Assembly: GCF_003024195.1 (NCBI RefSeq)
Contig: NZ_KZ679038.1
Span: 496,001 to 560,000, forward strand
DNA: 64,000 nucleotides
Reading direction: 5' to 3'
DNA from: Streptomyces dioscori
GTDB taxonomy: Bacteria; Actinomycetota; Actinomycetes; Streptomycetales; Streptomycetaceae
The position numbers were made by a program, and so were the translations under genes. Below the pieces are notes generated by a model that saw only the letters and a program-made list of their open reading frames with translations, did not search any database and was not told the origin of the DNA. Shown piece after piece: positions 1 to 7,801 of this stretch; position 1 is the stretch's first letter; the number at the start of each line of letters is the position of its first letter.

Positions 1-378
1 ATCACGCTCGGTTCGCGGACCGCTTCCGCGTGGGGCGCGTACGTTCGCGGCACGGGCCGGGTCGACTTCGTCGAGCGGCTCGGATTCGAGAACAGCCCCG
101 CCATCGAGGCCAAGGCCGGTTCCGCGTTCTCCGTGCCGGTCTCGGAGGAGAATCTCGACCTCCTCGACGCCGACCTGACGGTGATGGCTCCCATCGGCGT
201 CACCGCGAAGAAGATCAGCTCCGATCCCCTCTTCGAGGCCGTACCGTCCGTGAAGAAGGGCCACTCCGTCGTCTTCGACGACAAGAACATCAGCTCGGCG
301 TTCGCCATGGACTCCGTACTGTCGGTCGACTACGCGCTGGAGCACGTGGTGCCGCTGTTCGCGACGGCGCTCAAGTAG
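1..378 (+). CDS. Iron-siderophore ABC transporter substrate-binding protein, C-terminal part
   Basis: The reading frame is already open at base 1 and ends at TAG 376-378, so only the last 125 residues are present. The sequence resembles the C-terminal lobe of FecB/BtuF-type substrate-binding proteins: a YVRGTGRVDFVERLGF stretch, then a late PSVKKGHSVVFDDKN segment like the 'aVk.GrVy.ld' region of that family, then a final helix. These lipoproteins capture ferric siderophores outside the membrane and hand them to a permease. The signal peptide and lipobox lie upstream of the window. Family assignment is good; the ligand cannot be told. Confidence 0.75.
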   Translation: MTLGSRTASAWGAYVRGTGRVDFVERLGFENSPAIEAKAGSAFSVPVSEENLDLLDADLTVMAPIGVTAKKISSDPLFEAVPSVKKGHSVVFDDKNISSAFAMDSVLSVDYALEHVVPLFATALK

Positions 379-421
379 CCCTCCCGATCCTCACGGTCCT
401 CTGAGCCCTCAGGGCCCCCCG

Positions 422-457
422 GGTCCTCAGGGTCCTCAGGGTGCTCAGCGTCCTCAC
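422..457. repeat. 9-bp tandem repeat across the dipeptidase stop codon
   Basis: Four copies of a 9-bp unit (GGTCCTCAG with variants) lie in the convergent gap and include the stop codon (TCA on the + strand, 454-456) of the leftward dipeptidase gene. Confidence 0.7.
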
Positions 458-1527
458 GCGGTTTTCGCCCACACCCGGTCCGCGTAGTCGAGGAAGTTGC
501 GTCCGAGGATCTTCTCGATGCGTTCGGAGCGGTATCCGCGCCGTTCCAGGAGGCGGATCAGTTCCCTGAACTGGTCCACCCCGCGCAGGTCGAGGACGAA
601 GGGGAGCGTGTCCGCACGCTCCCCGGCGGCGCCGACTCCGGCCGCCGCTCGCAGCGCCACGTGCTCGGCGAGATCGGCGCGGTAGGCGTCGAGGTCGTCG
701 ATGGAGGTGACGGGCCCGTCGGTGCCGATGCCGACGTGGTCCTCACCGCACACGTTCACGGCGTGGTCGATGTGCTCGACGACGTCCGCGGCCGTGGCAT
801 GACCGGACAGGCTGAGGAACGGCATGAAGTAGATGCCCACGAACCCCCCGCGCGAGGCGACCAGCCGCAGTTCCTCGTCGGTCTTGTTGCGGGGCAGATC
901 GGCCAGTGCCCGGCAGCCGGTGTGGTTGATCGACACCGGTGTACGGGAGAGGGCCGCGGCCTCCAGACAGGTGCGCTCGCCGCTGTGCGAGAGGTCCACC
1001 ATCAGGTCGTGTGCGTTGAGCGCCTCGACCACGCTGCGGCCGAATTCGCTCAGGCCCCGGTTGGCCGGTGCCATGGAGCCGTCGCCGAGGTGGTTGGCCT
1101 GGTTGTAGGTGAGTTGGACGACGCGCACACCCAACTCCGCGAACGTGGCGACGCGGCCGACGTCCTCGCCGACCGCGACGGCGTTCTGGAAGCCGTAGAT
1201 GACACCGACCCTGCGCTCCTCCCGCGCCCGGTGGAGGTCGGCGACCGTGCGCACCTTCAGCAGGTCCGCCGCGTGGTCCCGCACGATCCCGTCCCACACC
1301 TCGATCTCGTGCAGCGTGTGCTCGTACGGGGGCAGCTCGCCCATGGTGTAACCGAGGGTGATGTTGACAGCGGTGAGGCCCGAGGCGCGGGCGTCCGCCA
1401 AGGTGCGGGCGTCGATGGTGAGTTGGTCGCTGCTCTGGTTGAGCTGTGCGGCGGCTTCGGCCGACCGGGGCGCGTTCGGGTTGTCGAGCTGCCCGAGCGC
1501 GTTGATGATCATGGGAGTGGAGGTCAT
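454..1527 (-). CDS. Membrane-dipeptidase-like protein (peptidase M19 family) with altered metal site
   Basis: 357 residues. It matches the M19 (renal dipeptidase) barrel: VDLSHSG (H181), SINHTG (H202), an LPRNKTDEEL segment (R213), then GGFVGIYF and GIGTDG. M19 enzymes hydrolyse dipeptides, often with a D-residue, or lactams, using two zinc ions. The usual N-terminal HxD motif is not seen (INALGQLDNP there), and the bridging Glu region reads YGFQN, so ligands of one zinc appear missing. The ATG overlaps the stop of the upstream amidohydrolase gene by 4 bases (ATGA), so the two are translationally coupled. It may hydrolyse something other than dipeptides. Confidence 0.8.
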   Translation of the reverse strand: MTSTPMIINALGQLDNPNAPRSAEAAAQLNQSSDQLTIDARTLADARASGLTAVNITLGYTMGELPPYEHTLHEIEVWDGIVRDHAADLLKVRTVADLHRAREERRVGVIYGFQNAVAVGEDVGRVATFAELGVRVVQLTYNQANHLGDGSMAPANRGLSEFGRSVVEALNAHDLMVDLSHSGERTCLEAAALSRTPVSINHTGCRALADLPRNKTDEELRLVASRGGFVGIYFMPFLSLSGHATAADVVEHIDHAVNVCGEDHVGIGTDGPVTSIDDLDAYRADLAEHVALRAAAGVGAAGERADTLPFVLDLRGVDQFRELIRLLERRGYRSERIEKILGRNFLDYADRVWAKTA

Positions 1528-2843
1528 CGGGCTTCCTTGTACGCGCCGCGCTCGAAGCGGTGGCCGCGCTTGACGGTGAGGGTGACGCTGCGCAGGTGGT
1601 CGATGTCGAGCAGCGGATTCTCGTCCAGGACGACGAAGTTGGCGAGCTTGCCCGCCTCGACGCTGCCCATGAGGTCCTCTGCCCCGGCGCTCCGGGCGCC
1701 GATCAGGGTGGCCGAGCGCAGCACCTCCTCGGGCGGGATGCCGCAGCGGCGCACGAGGAACGCCAGCTCCTCGAACAGTGCGGGGAAAGGGTCGTCGCGG
1801 TCGGTCTCGTAGTCGGTACCGGTCGACAGGTCCACACCGGCGCGGTACGCCTGAGCCGTGATGTGCGCGGCCAGTCGGGCGTTGGCCCGCGCGCGTGCGG
1901 CGTCCTCGGGTCCTTCCCCCCTCAACTCGTCGCTCTCCCACATGCCGGCGGTCGCGTCGAGCACGGTTCCGCGGCGGCACATCAGGGCGAAGAGTGCGTC
2001 CAGGTGCGGATCGTCCTCGGCGGCGAACCGCTGGTGGTCGACCTTCGGCTTGTTCTTGTACGTCGTCAGCGGCCCGTCGGCGCCCTCGGCGCCCTCGAAG
2101 GCGAGCAGCGTGACGTGGGAGACGCTGTCGACACCGGCTTCGACGACCTGTCGGGGCGTCGCCGGGAAGACGGCGGCGTGGGCCCAGACGGGGATGCCCT
2201 GGCGGTGCGCCTCGGCGGTGATCGCGGCGACCGTGCCGTGGTCCAGATCGGCGTACACCTTGATGGCGGCGGCGTGCGTGCCGCGCGCCAGGGCCACCGC
2301 CACGCGCAGGTCGGTGTCCGGGGTGATGGCCTGCATCCACGGAACGGCTCCCGGCGTCTCTCCCTGGGAGACCTGGTGGGTGCGCGGGTCGTCGAAGAAG
2401 CCCGGCCCCGCCATCAGCGCGGCGTAGCGGATGTCCGGGCCGGGGATCTCACCGACGAGGGTGGCCCGCGCGAGATCGCCGACCTGTCGCAGGTCGTCCG
2501 CCATGTCGCGGATCGCCGTGACGCCGCTGTGCACGAGACGGTCGAGCACCGCCTCGGCGACGGGCCGGTCGGGCGGTGTCGCGATGTGCTGGTGGGAGTC
2601 GATGAGGCCCGGCATGACGAAGCGACCGTCGAGGTCGTGGACGAGCGCGTCGGCGGGGAGGGACGCGGCGATCTTCGCGTCGTCGCCCACCGCCCGGATC
2701 GTCGCGCCGTCCACGACGATCGACGTCGAGGGGCGGGGCGCCCGTCCGGTTCCGTCGAACAGCGTGGCACCGCGATACACGGCGACCGTCCCGGCCGTCG
2801 GCGGGGCGTGCGGGGTCGGCGCTCCCGAGGCCTCGTTCGTCAT
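1524..2843 (-). CDS. Amidohydrolase family protein
   Basis: 439 residues. The N-terminal beta sandwich ends in FVMPGLIDSHQHI, giving the HxH metal pair (H84, H86). A probable carboxylated lysine is in AAIKVY (K195), with further histidines at H222 (WAHAA) and H243 (VSHV) and an acidic TGTDYETDRDDP near the C-terminus. This is the cytosolic imidazolonepropionase/prolidase-like subgroup, which hydrolyses C-N bonds. No signal peptide is seen. It is first in a two-gene leftward operon with the M19-like protein and diverges from an IclR regulator that probably controls it. A second member of the same subgroup lies at 56692-57990. Confidence 0.88.
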   Translation of the reverse strand: MTNEASGAPTPHAPPTAGTVAVYRGATLFDGTGRAPRPSTSIVVDGATIRAVGDDAKIAASLPADALVHDLDGRFVMPGLIDSHQHIATPPDRPVAEAVLDRLVHSGVTAIRDMADDLRQVGDLARATLVGEIPGPDIRYAALMAGPGFFDDPRTHQVSQGETPGAVPWMQAITPDTDLRVAVALARGTHAAAIKVYADLDHGTVAAITAEAHRQGIPVWAHAAVFPATPRQVVEAGVDSVSHVTLLAFEGAEGADGPLTTYKNKPKVDHQRFAAEDDPHLDALFALMCRRGTVLDATAGMWESDELRGEGPEDAARARANARLAAHITAQAYRAGVDLSTGTDYETDRDDPFPALFEELAFLVRRCGIPPEEVLRSATLIGARSAGAEDLMGSVEAGKLANFVVLDENPLLDIDHLRSVTLTVKRGHRFERGAYKEAR

Positions 2844-2973
2844 CTTCGCCTCTCACTCGTCGTGCTCAGGATGGTAGGGCGGGTTGTTGCGCTGTACGTA
2901 ACACATGTAACGTCTCTTGCAACACGCATCACCGTACGCCGACGTGCCCCGACGCCACAAGGAGTGGTCGGAC
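2844..2973. promoter_or_regulatory. Divergent promoter/operator between amidohydrolase and IclR genes
   Basis: This 130-bp gap is AT-richer than its surroundings. TGTTGC (2885-2890) and GCAACA (2919-2924) form an inverted repeat enclosing two direct GTAAC copies around ACATGT. A TTGCAA element (2917-2922) on the minus strand could be a -35 box for the amidohydrolase. Such a palindrome is a natural site for the adjacent IclR protein; this assignment is inference. Confidence 0.5.
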
Positions 2974-3759
2974 TTGCCCGAAGCACCCCGTACCGCCGTG
3001 GACAAGGCCCTGGACCTGGTCGAGGCCGTCGCGCGCGCACCACAGCCCCCGCGGCTGACCGACCTGGCCGAGGAGGTCGGGCTCCATCGGGCGACCGCCT
3101 ACCGCGTCCTCCTCGATCTCGTACGCCGGGGATGGGTGCTGCGGGCCGGTGACCGCTATCTGCCCGGCACCGCGGTGCTCCAGCTGTCGTCGTCCGCGGC
3201 CAGGAACTCACTGACGGCCATCGCCCGCCCCGTGCTCACCGAGCTGTCCGCGCGCACCGGCATGATGGCCAACCTCCAGGTACTGGAGGACGACAGGTCA
3301 CGGGTGATCGACGCCGTACGGCCCGACCGGCTCGCGATGATCACCGACCTGATCGGCGAGAGCCTGCCCGTCCACCGGTTCGCGGGGCCCCTCGCGCTGG
3401 TCGCCGCGCTCGCCCCCGCCGCACGCGCCCCCTACCTGCGTCCCGCCGAAGCGGCCGGGCACCCGCTGGAGGGTCCCGACGGGCTGCTGGCCGACATCGA
3501 ACGCGCGCGGCGGACCGGCTTCGCCGTCGAACACGGCCGCAACGAACAGCCCGTCGCCTCACTCGGCCGCGCCGTCTCACCGACGTCCGGCGCGCCGGTC
3601 TGCGCGCTGACAGTCGTCGGCCTGGACGCCGAGTTCACGCCCTCCCGCCTCCCCGAACTGCGGGAGCACCTGCGCGAGGCCACCGGCACACTGCAACGGC
3701 TGCTGACCGCCCCCGGCGCATCCGCGATCTCCTCCGACCCGGCGAACGGACCGGTATGA
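2974..3759 (+). CDS. IclR-family transcriptional regulator
   Basis: 261 residues from a TTG start at 2974, preferred because AAGGAG sits at 2959-2964; an in-frame TTG at 2917 is possible but has no ribosome site. The N-terminal winged helix includes RLTDLAEEVGLHRATAYRVLLDL, here noted only in part as LAEEVGLHRATAYRVL. The C-terminal IclR effector domain has VIDAVRPD and the late FAVEHGRNEQPVASLGRAV segment. IclR proteins are small-molecule-responsive regulators that usually act on a neighbouring catabolic operon. Its last bases overlap the next gene as ATGA, so regulator and enzyme are coupled. Confidence 0.9.
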   Translation: MPEAPRTAVDKALDLVEAVARAPQPPRLTDLAEEVGLHRATAYRVLLDLVRRGWVLRAGDRYLPGTAVLQLSSSAARNSLTAIARPVLTELSARTGMMANLQVLEDDRSRVIDAVRPDRLAMITDLIGESLPVHRFAGPLALVAALAPAARAPYLRPAEAAGHPLEGPDGLLADIERARRTGFAVEHGRNEQPVASLGRAVSPTSGAPVCALTVVGLDAEFTPSRLPELREHLREATGTLQRLLTAPGASAISSDPANGPV

Positions 3760-4706
3760 GTGGCGTCCTCGTTCTCGACCGCACCCGGACCCGTGCGGCG
3801 CTCGACCCGCACCGGGTGATGGACGCGGTGGCACAGGCGCTGATCGCCGTCAGCCGGGGCGAGGCCTCCGCACCGCCGCGCGTAGCCGCCCGCGCCCCGG
3901 GCGGACTGCTGGGTGTCATGCCCGGTTACGTTCCCGGGCTCGGGCTCGCGGCCAAGCTCGTCTCCGTGTTCGCGGACCCGGCACAGACCGGCCGGAGCAG
4001 CCACCGGGGCATCGTCGCCCTCTTCGACCCCGAGGACGGCCGCCCGCTGGCCCTTCTCGACGCCGAGTCCCTCACCGTGATCCGTACGGCCGCGGCAGCC
4101 ACCCACAGCGCCCTCGCGCTGGCCGCGCCCCGCCCAGGCCGCATCGCCGTCATCGGTACCGGGGCCCAGGCGCGGGCCCAGCTCGCCCTGCTCGCGCTCC
4201 TCGATCCCACGACGCCCGTCGCCGTGGCCGGGCGGGACCCGCAACGTGTCCGCTCCGCCACCTCCCTGCACCCCGCGGCCGAGCCCGCACCGAGTGCCGA
4301 AGCTGCCGTGCGCGGTGCCGGTGTGGTGTTCTGCTGCACCGGCGCCGTGCGACCGGTGATCCGCCGGGACTGGCTCGCACCGGGCGCCCATGTCAGTTCG
4401 GTGGGCGGCTCCCACGGCCCCGAGGTGGACGCCGACACCGTCCGGGAGGCCCTGCTGTTCACGGAGTGGCCCGGCGCCCACGCCGCCGCACCCCCGGCGG
4501 GCGCGCACGAGCTGCAGAACCTGTCCGAAGGACAGACCGTCACCCTCCTAGGCTCCGTCCTCTCCGGCACGCACCCCGGCCGCCGGGACCAGACCGGTCC
4601 GACCCTGTTCAAGTCCACCGGGCACGCCGCCCTGGACGTGGCCGCGGCCCATGTCGCCCACGCCATCGCCGTGCGCGAGGGGTGGGGCACGACCGTCGAC
4701 CTGTGA
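3756..4706 (+). CDS. Ornithine cyclodeaminase / mu-crystallin family protein
   Basis: 316 residues. The family signature is visible: LLGVMPGY and LAAKLVSVF (substrate/lysine region), DAESLTVIRTAAAAT, and a Rossmann nucleotide site IAVIGTGAQARAQL, followed by HVSSVGGSHGPEVD. Members are NAD(P)-dependent: ornithine cyclodeaminase, alanine dehydrogenase, ketimine reductase, or enzymes making non-protein amino acids. The ATG overlaps the IclR stop by 4 bases. Together with the divergent dipeptidase-like and amidohydrolase genes this suggests breakdown of an amide or amino-acid derivative. The exact reaction cannot be assigned. Confidence 0.85.
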   Translation: MSGVLVLDRTRTRAALDPHRVMDAVAQALIAVSRGEASAPPRVAARAPGGLLGVMPGYVPGLGLAAKLVSVFADPAQTGRSSHRGIVALFDPEDGRPLALLDAESLTVIRTAAAATHSALALAAPRPGRIAVIGTGAQARAQLALLALLDPTTPVAVAGRDPQRVRSATSLHPAAEPAPSAEAAVRGAGVVFCCTGAVRPVIRRDWLAPGAHVSSVGGSHGPEVDADTVREALLFTEWPGAHAAAPPAGAHELQNLSEGQTVTLLGSVLSGTHPGRRDQTGPTLFKSTGHAALDVAAAHVAHAIAVREGWGTTVDL

Positions 4707-4871
4707 GTACCTGCCGCCGACCCGACGCCGACGGCGCGTGTCGGTCACCTGTAGACAGCCGCCGGAAGATGTCGGTCCGGTGTCGGCGGCCTGTCGGCGC
4801 GGACTGAAACCTTGTGGGAGATCCGCCGGGCGCACTTCCGGCAGGCGTACGACAGGCAAGGAACCCCCACC
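4707..4871. promoter_or_regulatory. Upstream region of the Tet(X)-like monooxygenase gene
   Basis: 165 bp without a gene. It contains a small palindrome CTGT-AG-ACAG (around 4751-4760) and repeated TGTCGG motifs, candidate operator elements for a regulator not encoded next door. The ribosome site AAGGA (4858-4862) precedes ATG 4872. Confidence 0.3.
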
Positions 4872-6122
4872 ATGACGACTCAGCCCACCCAGAACACTCA
4901 GAACGCTGTCAGCGCTGAGCAAACTGTCAGTACTGGCACCACTGGCAGCAACGACAGTACTCACGTCACGATCATCGGCGCCGGGCTCGGCGGACTCACC
5001 CTGGCCCGCGTGCTGCACGTCCACGGCATCGCGGCCACGGTCTACGAGGCCGAGACCTCACCTACGGCACGTGCGCAGGGCGGAATGCTCGACATCCACG
5101 ACTACAACGGGCAGCTCGCTCTGGAGACGGCAGGCCTCACCGACGAGTTCCGCGACCTCATCCTGGAGGGCCGTGAGGCGATACGCGTCCTCGATGTGGA
5201 CGGGTCCGTCCTGTTCGACAAGGCCGACGACGGCACGGGCGTCCGCCCCGAGGTACTGCGCGGCGAACTGCGGCGGATGCTGCTCGACTCGCTCCCGGCC
5301 GGCACCGTCCGGTGGGGTCACAAGGTCAGCGGTACCCGTCCGCTCGGCGCGGGGCGACACGAGGTGACCTTCGCCGACGGCACCACCGTCGTCACGGACC
5401 TGCTGGTCGGCGCGGACGGCGCATGGTCCCGCGTCAGGCCGCTGCTCACCGCCGTCACCCCGGAGTACGCGGGCATGTCGTTCGTCGAGACCTACCTGTT
5501 CGACAGCGAGACCCGGCACCCGGCCAGTGCGAAAGCGGTCGGCGGCGGGTCGATGTTCGCGCTCACGCCGGGCAGGGCGATCCTGGCCCACCGGGAGAGC
5601 GGCGGCACCCTCCACACCTACGTGATGCTCAGCGAGTCGCGGGAGTGGTTCGCGGCCATCGACTTCAGCGACTCCGCCGAGGTCACCGCGCGGATCGCGA
5701 AGGAGTTCCACGGCTGGGCACCGGAACTCACCGCACTCATCACCGACGGTGAGACCGCGCCTGTCCTGCGTCCCCTCAACGCCCTGCCCGTCGGACACCG
5801 GTGGGACAGGGTGCCCGGGGTCACCCTGCTCGGCGACGCCGCCCACCTCTCGGTCCCGAACGGCGAGGGCGCCAACCTCGCCATGTACGACGGCGCCGAA
5901 CTCGGCAAGGCCCTCGCCGCCCGCCCCGGGGACGTCGAAGGCGCCCTCGCCGAGTACGAGCAGGCCATGTTCACCCGCGGCGCCGAAGCCGCCGCCGAGG
6001 GCACCGAACTCCATGAACTCCTCTACGGCGACAAGACACCCCACAGCCTGATCGCCATGTTCACCGGCGAAACTGCTGACAGCGGAGACAACGAAGACAG
6101 CAAAGACGACCGGACGCCGTGA
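4872..6122 (+). CDS. Tet(X)-like FAD-dependent monooxygenase
   Basis: 416 residues from ATG 4872 (AAGGA about 9 bases upstream; the frame is open from 4812 but lacks a site there). After an unusual Gln/Asn/Thr/Ser-rich tail of about 30 residues comes the FAD-binding GAGLGG (36-41), then GGMLDIHDYNGQLAL, which closely parallels the Tet(X) GGTLDLH..GQ segment, RPEVLRGELRRMLLDSL, and the second FAD motif LLGDAAH. Class A flavin monooxygenases hydroxylate aromatic or polyketide substrates; Tet(X) inactivates tetracyclines. Self-resistance or tailoring roles are possible, but no biosynthetic genes lie nearby. Confidence 0.85.
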   Translation: MTTQPTQNTQNAVSAEQTVSTGTTGSNDSTHVTIIGAGLGGLTLARVLHVHGIAATVYEAETSPTARAQGGMLDIHDYNGQLALETAGLTDEFRDLILEGREAIRVLDVDGSVLFDKADDGTGVRPEVLRGELRRMLLDSLPAGTVRWGHKVSGTRPLGAGRHEVTFADGTTVVTDLLVGADGAWSRVRPLLTAVTPEYAGMSFVETYLFDSETRHPASAKAVGGGSMFALTPGRAILAHRESGGTLHTYVMLSESREWFAAIDFSDSAEVTARIAKEFHGWAPELTALITDGETAPVLRPLNALPVGHRWDRVPGVTLLGDAAHLSVPNGEGANLAMYDGAELGKALAARPGDVEGALAEYEQAMFTRGAEAAAEGTELHELLYGDKTPHSLIAMFTGETADSGDNEDSKDDRTP

Positions 6123-6130
6123 ATCGCGGG

Positions 6131-6226
6131 CGGTCACCGCACGGAGGGCGGGCCGGTCACCGCACGGAGGGCAGGGCGGTCACCGCACTGAAGGCGGGGC
6201 AGGCACCGCACTGAAGGCGCGGCAGG
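6131..6226. repeat. 23-bp tandem repeat downstream of the monooxygenase gene
   Basis: About four copies of a 23-bp unit beginning CGGTCACCGCACGGAGGGC, the last two diverged to CACTGAAGG, start a few bases after the stop at 6120-6122. No gene is seen between 6123 and 6323. Confidence 0.75.
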
Positions 6227-6323
6227 CCCTGACAGCTCCGGCCGGCCGGCCTCGTGCGCCATCCGGGCACTCGTACCACCGCAGCCGCATATGTGTCCGC
6301 GTTCCGCGGGCATGCGGCAGAGC

Positions 6324-6794
6324 ATGAACCAACCGAACGACGGTCCTGACCGCGCCCATCGGCGCCCCGACGGAGTCAGCGACGAGACCGTGGAAGCACT
6401 CGGTGCGCTGTCCAAGGCACTGGAGACCACCGAGCGGGCCCGAGGACACCTGTACTCGTTCCACCAACTGACCGGAGGGGCCGACCTGGAGCTGGACCGC
6501 GCGGTCCGGCTCCTCCGCGAGGCGGGCCACACCGAGTACGCCGACCGTGTGGAGTGCGAGGTCCTGGGCCGCAACGTCATCCCGGGTCACTGGACGTTCC
6601 AGATCGTCGAGGCCTACGACGGCACCTACTACCAGCCCTTCAAGGATCTGGAGCGAAGTGCCCGGAGCGACCTCGCGGACGGACGCGACCACCTCTACGA
6701 GGCCGAGATGAAGGAGGACCGCCGCACGACGGGCCACCGCGACCACACCGCACGCCCCGACAGCCCCGGCACTCCGTCCCACAGCCCCTCCTAG
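6324..6794 (+). CDS. Conserved hypothetical protein
   Basis: 156 residues from ATG 6324; in-frame ATGs at 6291 and 6312 are alternatives and none has a clear ribosome site. It is soluble and charged, with an amphipathic helix pair (ETVEALGALSKALETTERA and LELDRAVRLLREAGH) and a DRVECEVLGRNVIPG segment. It ends in a disordered His/Pro/Ser tail. It resembles small uncharacterised actinobacterial proteins; no catalytic motif or membrane segment is seen and no function is proposed. Confidence 0.6.
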   Translation: MNQPNDGPDRAHRRPDGVSDETVEALGALSKALETTERARGHLYSFHQLTGGADLELDRAVRLLREAGHTEYADRVECEVLGRNVIPGHWTFQIVEAYDGTYYQPFKDLERSARSDLADGRDHLYEAEMKEDRRTTGHRDHTARPDSPGTPSHSPS

Positions 6795-6867
6795 GCGGTT
6801 TTGCGGGCCTTGCGGGCCAGTCCGGCCTCAGAAGGTAGTCCGGAGGACATCGGTGACCCCCTCGTAC

Positions 6868-6939
6868 TCACCGGTGGGCGCCTGCGGGGCCCTGACTGAC
6901 CCCGTCCAGCGTGACGAACTCGGTCAGGGTGATCTTCAT
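6868..6939 (-). pseudogene. Truncated dihydrofolate-reductase-family (RibD C-like) gene remnant
   Basis: The frame begins MKITLTEFVTLDGV, the typical start of DHFR-fold 'dihydrofolate reductase family protein' genes, but ends after 23 residues at a TGA. Its ATG overlaps the stop of the SRPBCC gene by 4 bases, exactly as an intact third cistron would. ArsR-SRPBCC-DHFR-like operons are common in actinomycetes, so this is probably the 5' stub of a deleted gene. A further short frame ending in TTF-stop near 6830 might be its 3' end, which is uncertain. Confidence 0.65.
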
Positions 6940-7412
6940 CGCGGGGCCATGCTCTCGGCGAGCGCGGCCAGTTGACCCGCGACCGTGCCCCAGCCGTCGG
7001 CGAAGCCGAGCTTGTCGTGCCGCGCGCGGGACTCCGGGTCGCCGTGCCGCACGAGCATCCGGTAGTCCGTGCCGTCCGGATGCTCGTGCAGCGTGATCGT
7101 GGCGGTCATCGTGACCGGGGCGGGGTTCGCCGGACGCCAGGTGCTGTCGACGGCGTTGGTGAACACGATCCGCTGCAGTTCGTCGACGGCGAGGAAGCAC
7201 GCGTCCAGGTGGGGGACGAACTCGGTGTCGTCGTCGCTCATCCGTGTCACGAACGCCCCGCCGGGCCGCAGTTCCAGCTGGTCCACCCGGCAGCGCATCG
7301 GGGCCGGGAGCCACCACTTCTCCAGCCGGGACGGGTCGGCCCAGGCGCTCCACACGGTCGCGCGCGGGGCGCGGATGATCCGCTCCAGGCTGAGATCGAG
7401 GTCGGGGTTCAC
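6936..7412 (-). CDS. SRPBCC / AHSA1-domain protein
   Basis: 158 residues from GTG 7412, which overlaps the ArsR stop as GTGA and has GGAGGA upstream. The fold signature is clear: LERIIRAPRATVWSAWADPSRLEKWW at the N-terminus (written here in full only to the WADPSRLEKWW turn), PGGAFVTRM, LQRIVFTNAV, and the C-terminal GWGTVAGQLAALAE helix. AHSA1-like proteins have a hydrophobic ligand cavity and in bacteria usually sit beside ArsR regulators; the ligand is generally unknown. It is the middle gene of a three-cistron operon whose last gene is truncated. Confidence 0.88.
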   Translation of the reverse strand: MNPDLDLSLERIIRAPRATVWSAWADPSRLEKWWLPAPMRCRVDQLELRPGGAFVTRMSDDDTEFVPHLDACFLAVDELQRIVFTNAVDSTWRPANPAPVTMTATITLHEHPDGTDYRMLVRHGDPESRARHDKLGFADGWGTVAGQLAALAESMAPR

Positions 7413-7747
7413 TGTCTGTCCTCCTCCGGGTCGGTGACGAACTGTTCGAGGCGGTCGGTCCGCTCCTCCCATGTACGGCGCTGCTCCGCGAGCCAGTCGT
7501 CGACGAGCGCGAGCCGGTCGCGGTTGAGCTCACAGGTGCGGACCCGGCCGGACTTGACCGTGCGGATCAGCCCGTTCGCTTCGAGCGTGCGCACATGCTT
7601 CATGAACGAGGGGAGAGTCATGGGGAACTCACGGGCGAGTTCCCCGACGCTCGTGGAGCCGCGGCCGAGACGCCGGACGACCGCGCGCCGGGTCGGGTCG
7701 GCCAGGGCGACGAACACGCCGTCCAGTTGCGCCGAATACTGTGCCAT
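7409..7747 (-). CDS. ArsR-family winged-helix regulator
   Basis: 112 residues. It has the ArsR winged helix: VFVALADPTRRAVVRRLG, then VGELAREFPMTLPSFMKHV as recognition helix and LEANGLIRTVKSGRVRTCEL as wing. The metal-binding ELCVCDL motif of ArsR/SmtB metal sensors is absent, so it is probably the metal-independent kind paired with SRPBCC proteins. It is the first gene of the operon and likely autorepresses it. The start at ATG 7747 fits the family length; a longer frame to 7783 exists. Confidence 0.9.
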   Translation of the reverse strand: MAQYSAQLDGVFVALADPTRRAVVRRLGRGSTSVGELAREFPMTLPSFMKHVRTLEANGLIRTVKSGRVRTCELNRDRLALVDDWLAEQRRTWEERTDRLEQFVTDPEEDRQ

Positions 7748-7801
7748 GAGGCTAAGTATTGCGAGACCTGGAGGTCGCCGCAAGGCATCACGTCACCGGG
7801 C

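Noticed and set aside
454..2340. Extension of the dipeptidase frame upstream to a 628-residue protein
   Set aside because: The extra part is the shadow of the amidohydrolase gene; ATG 1527 with the ATGA overlap is the natural start.
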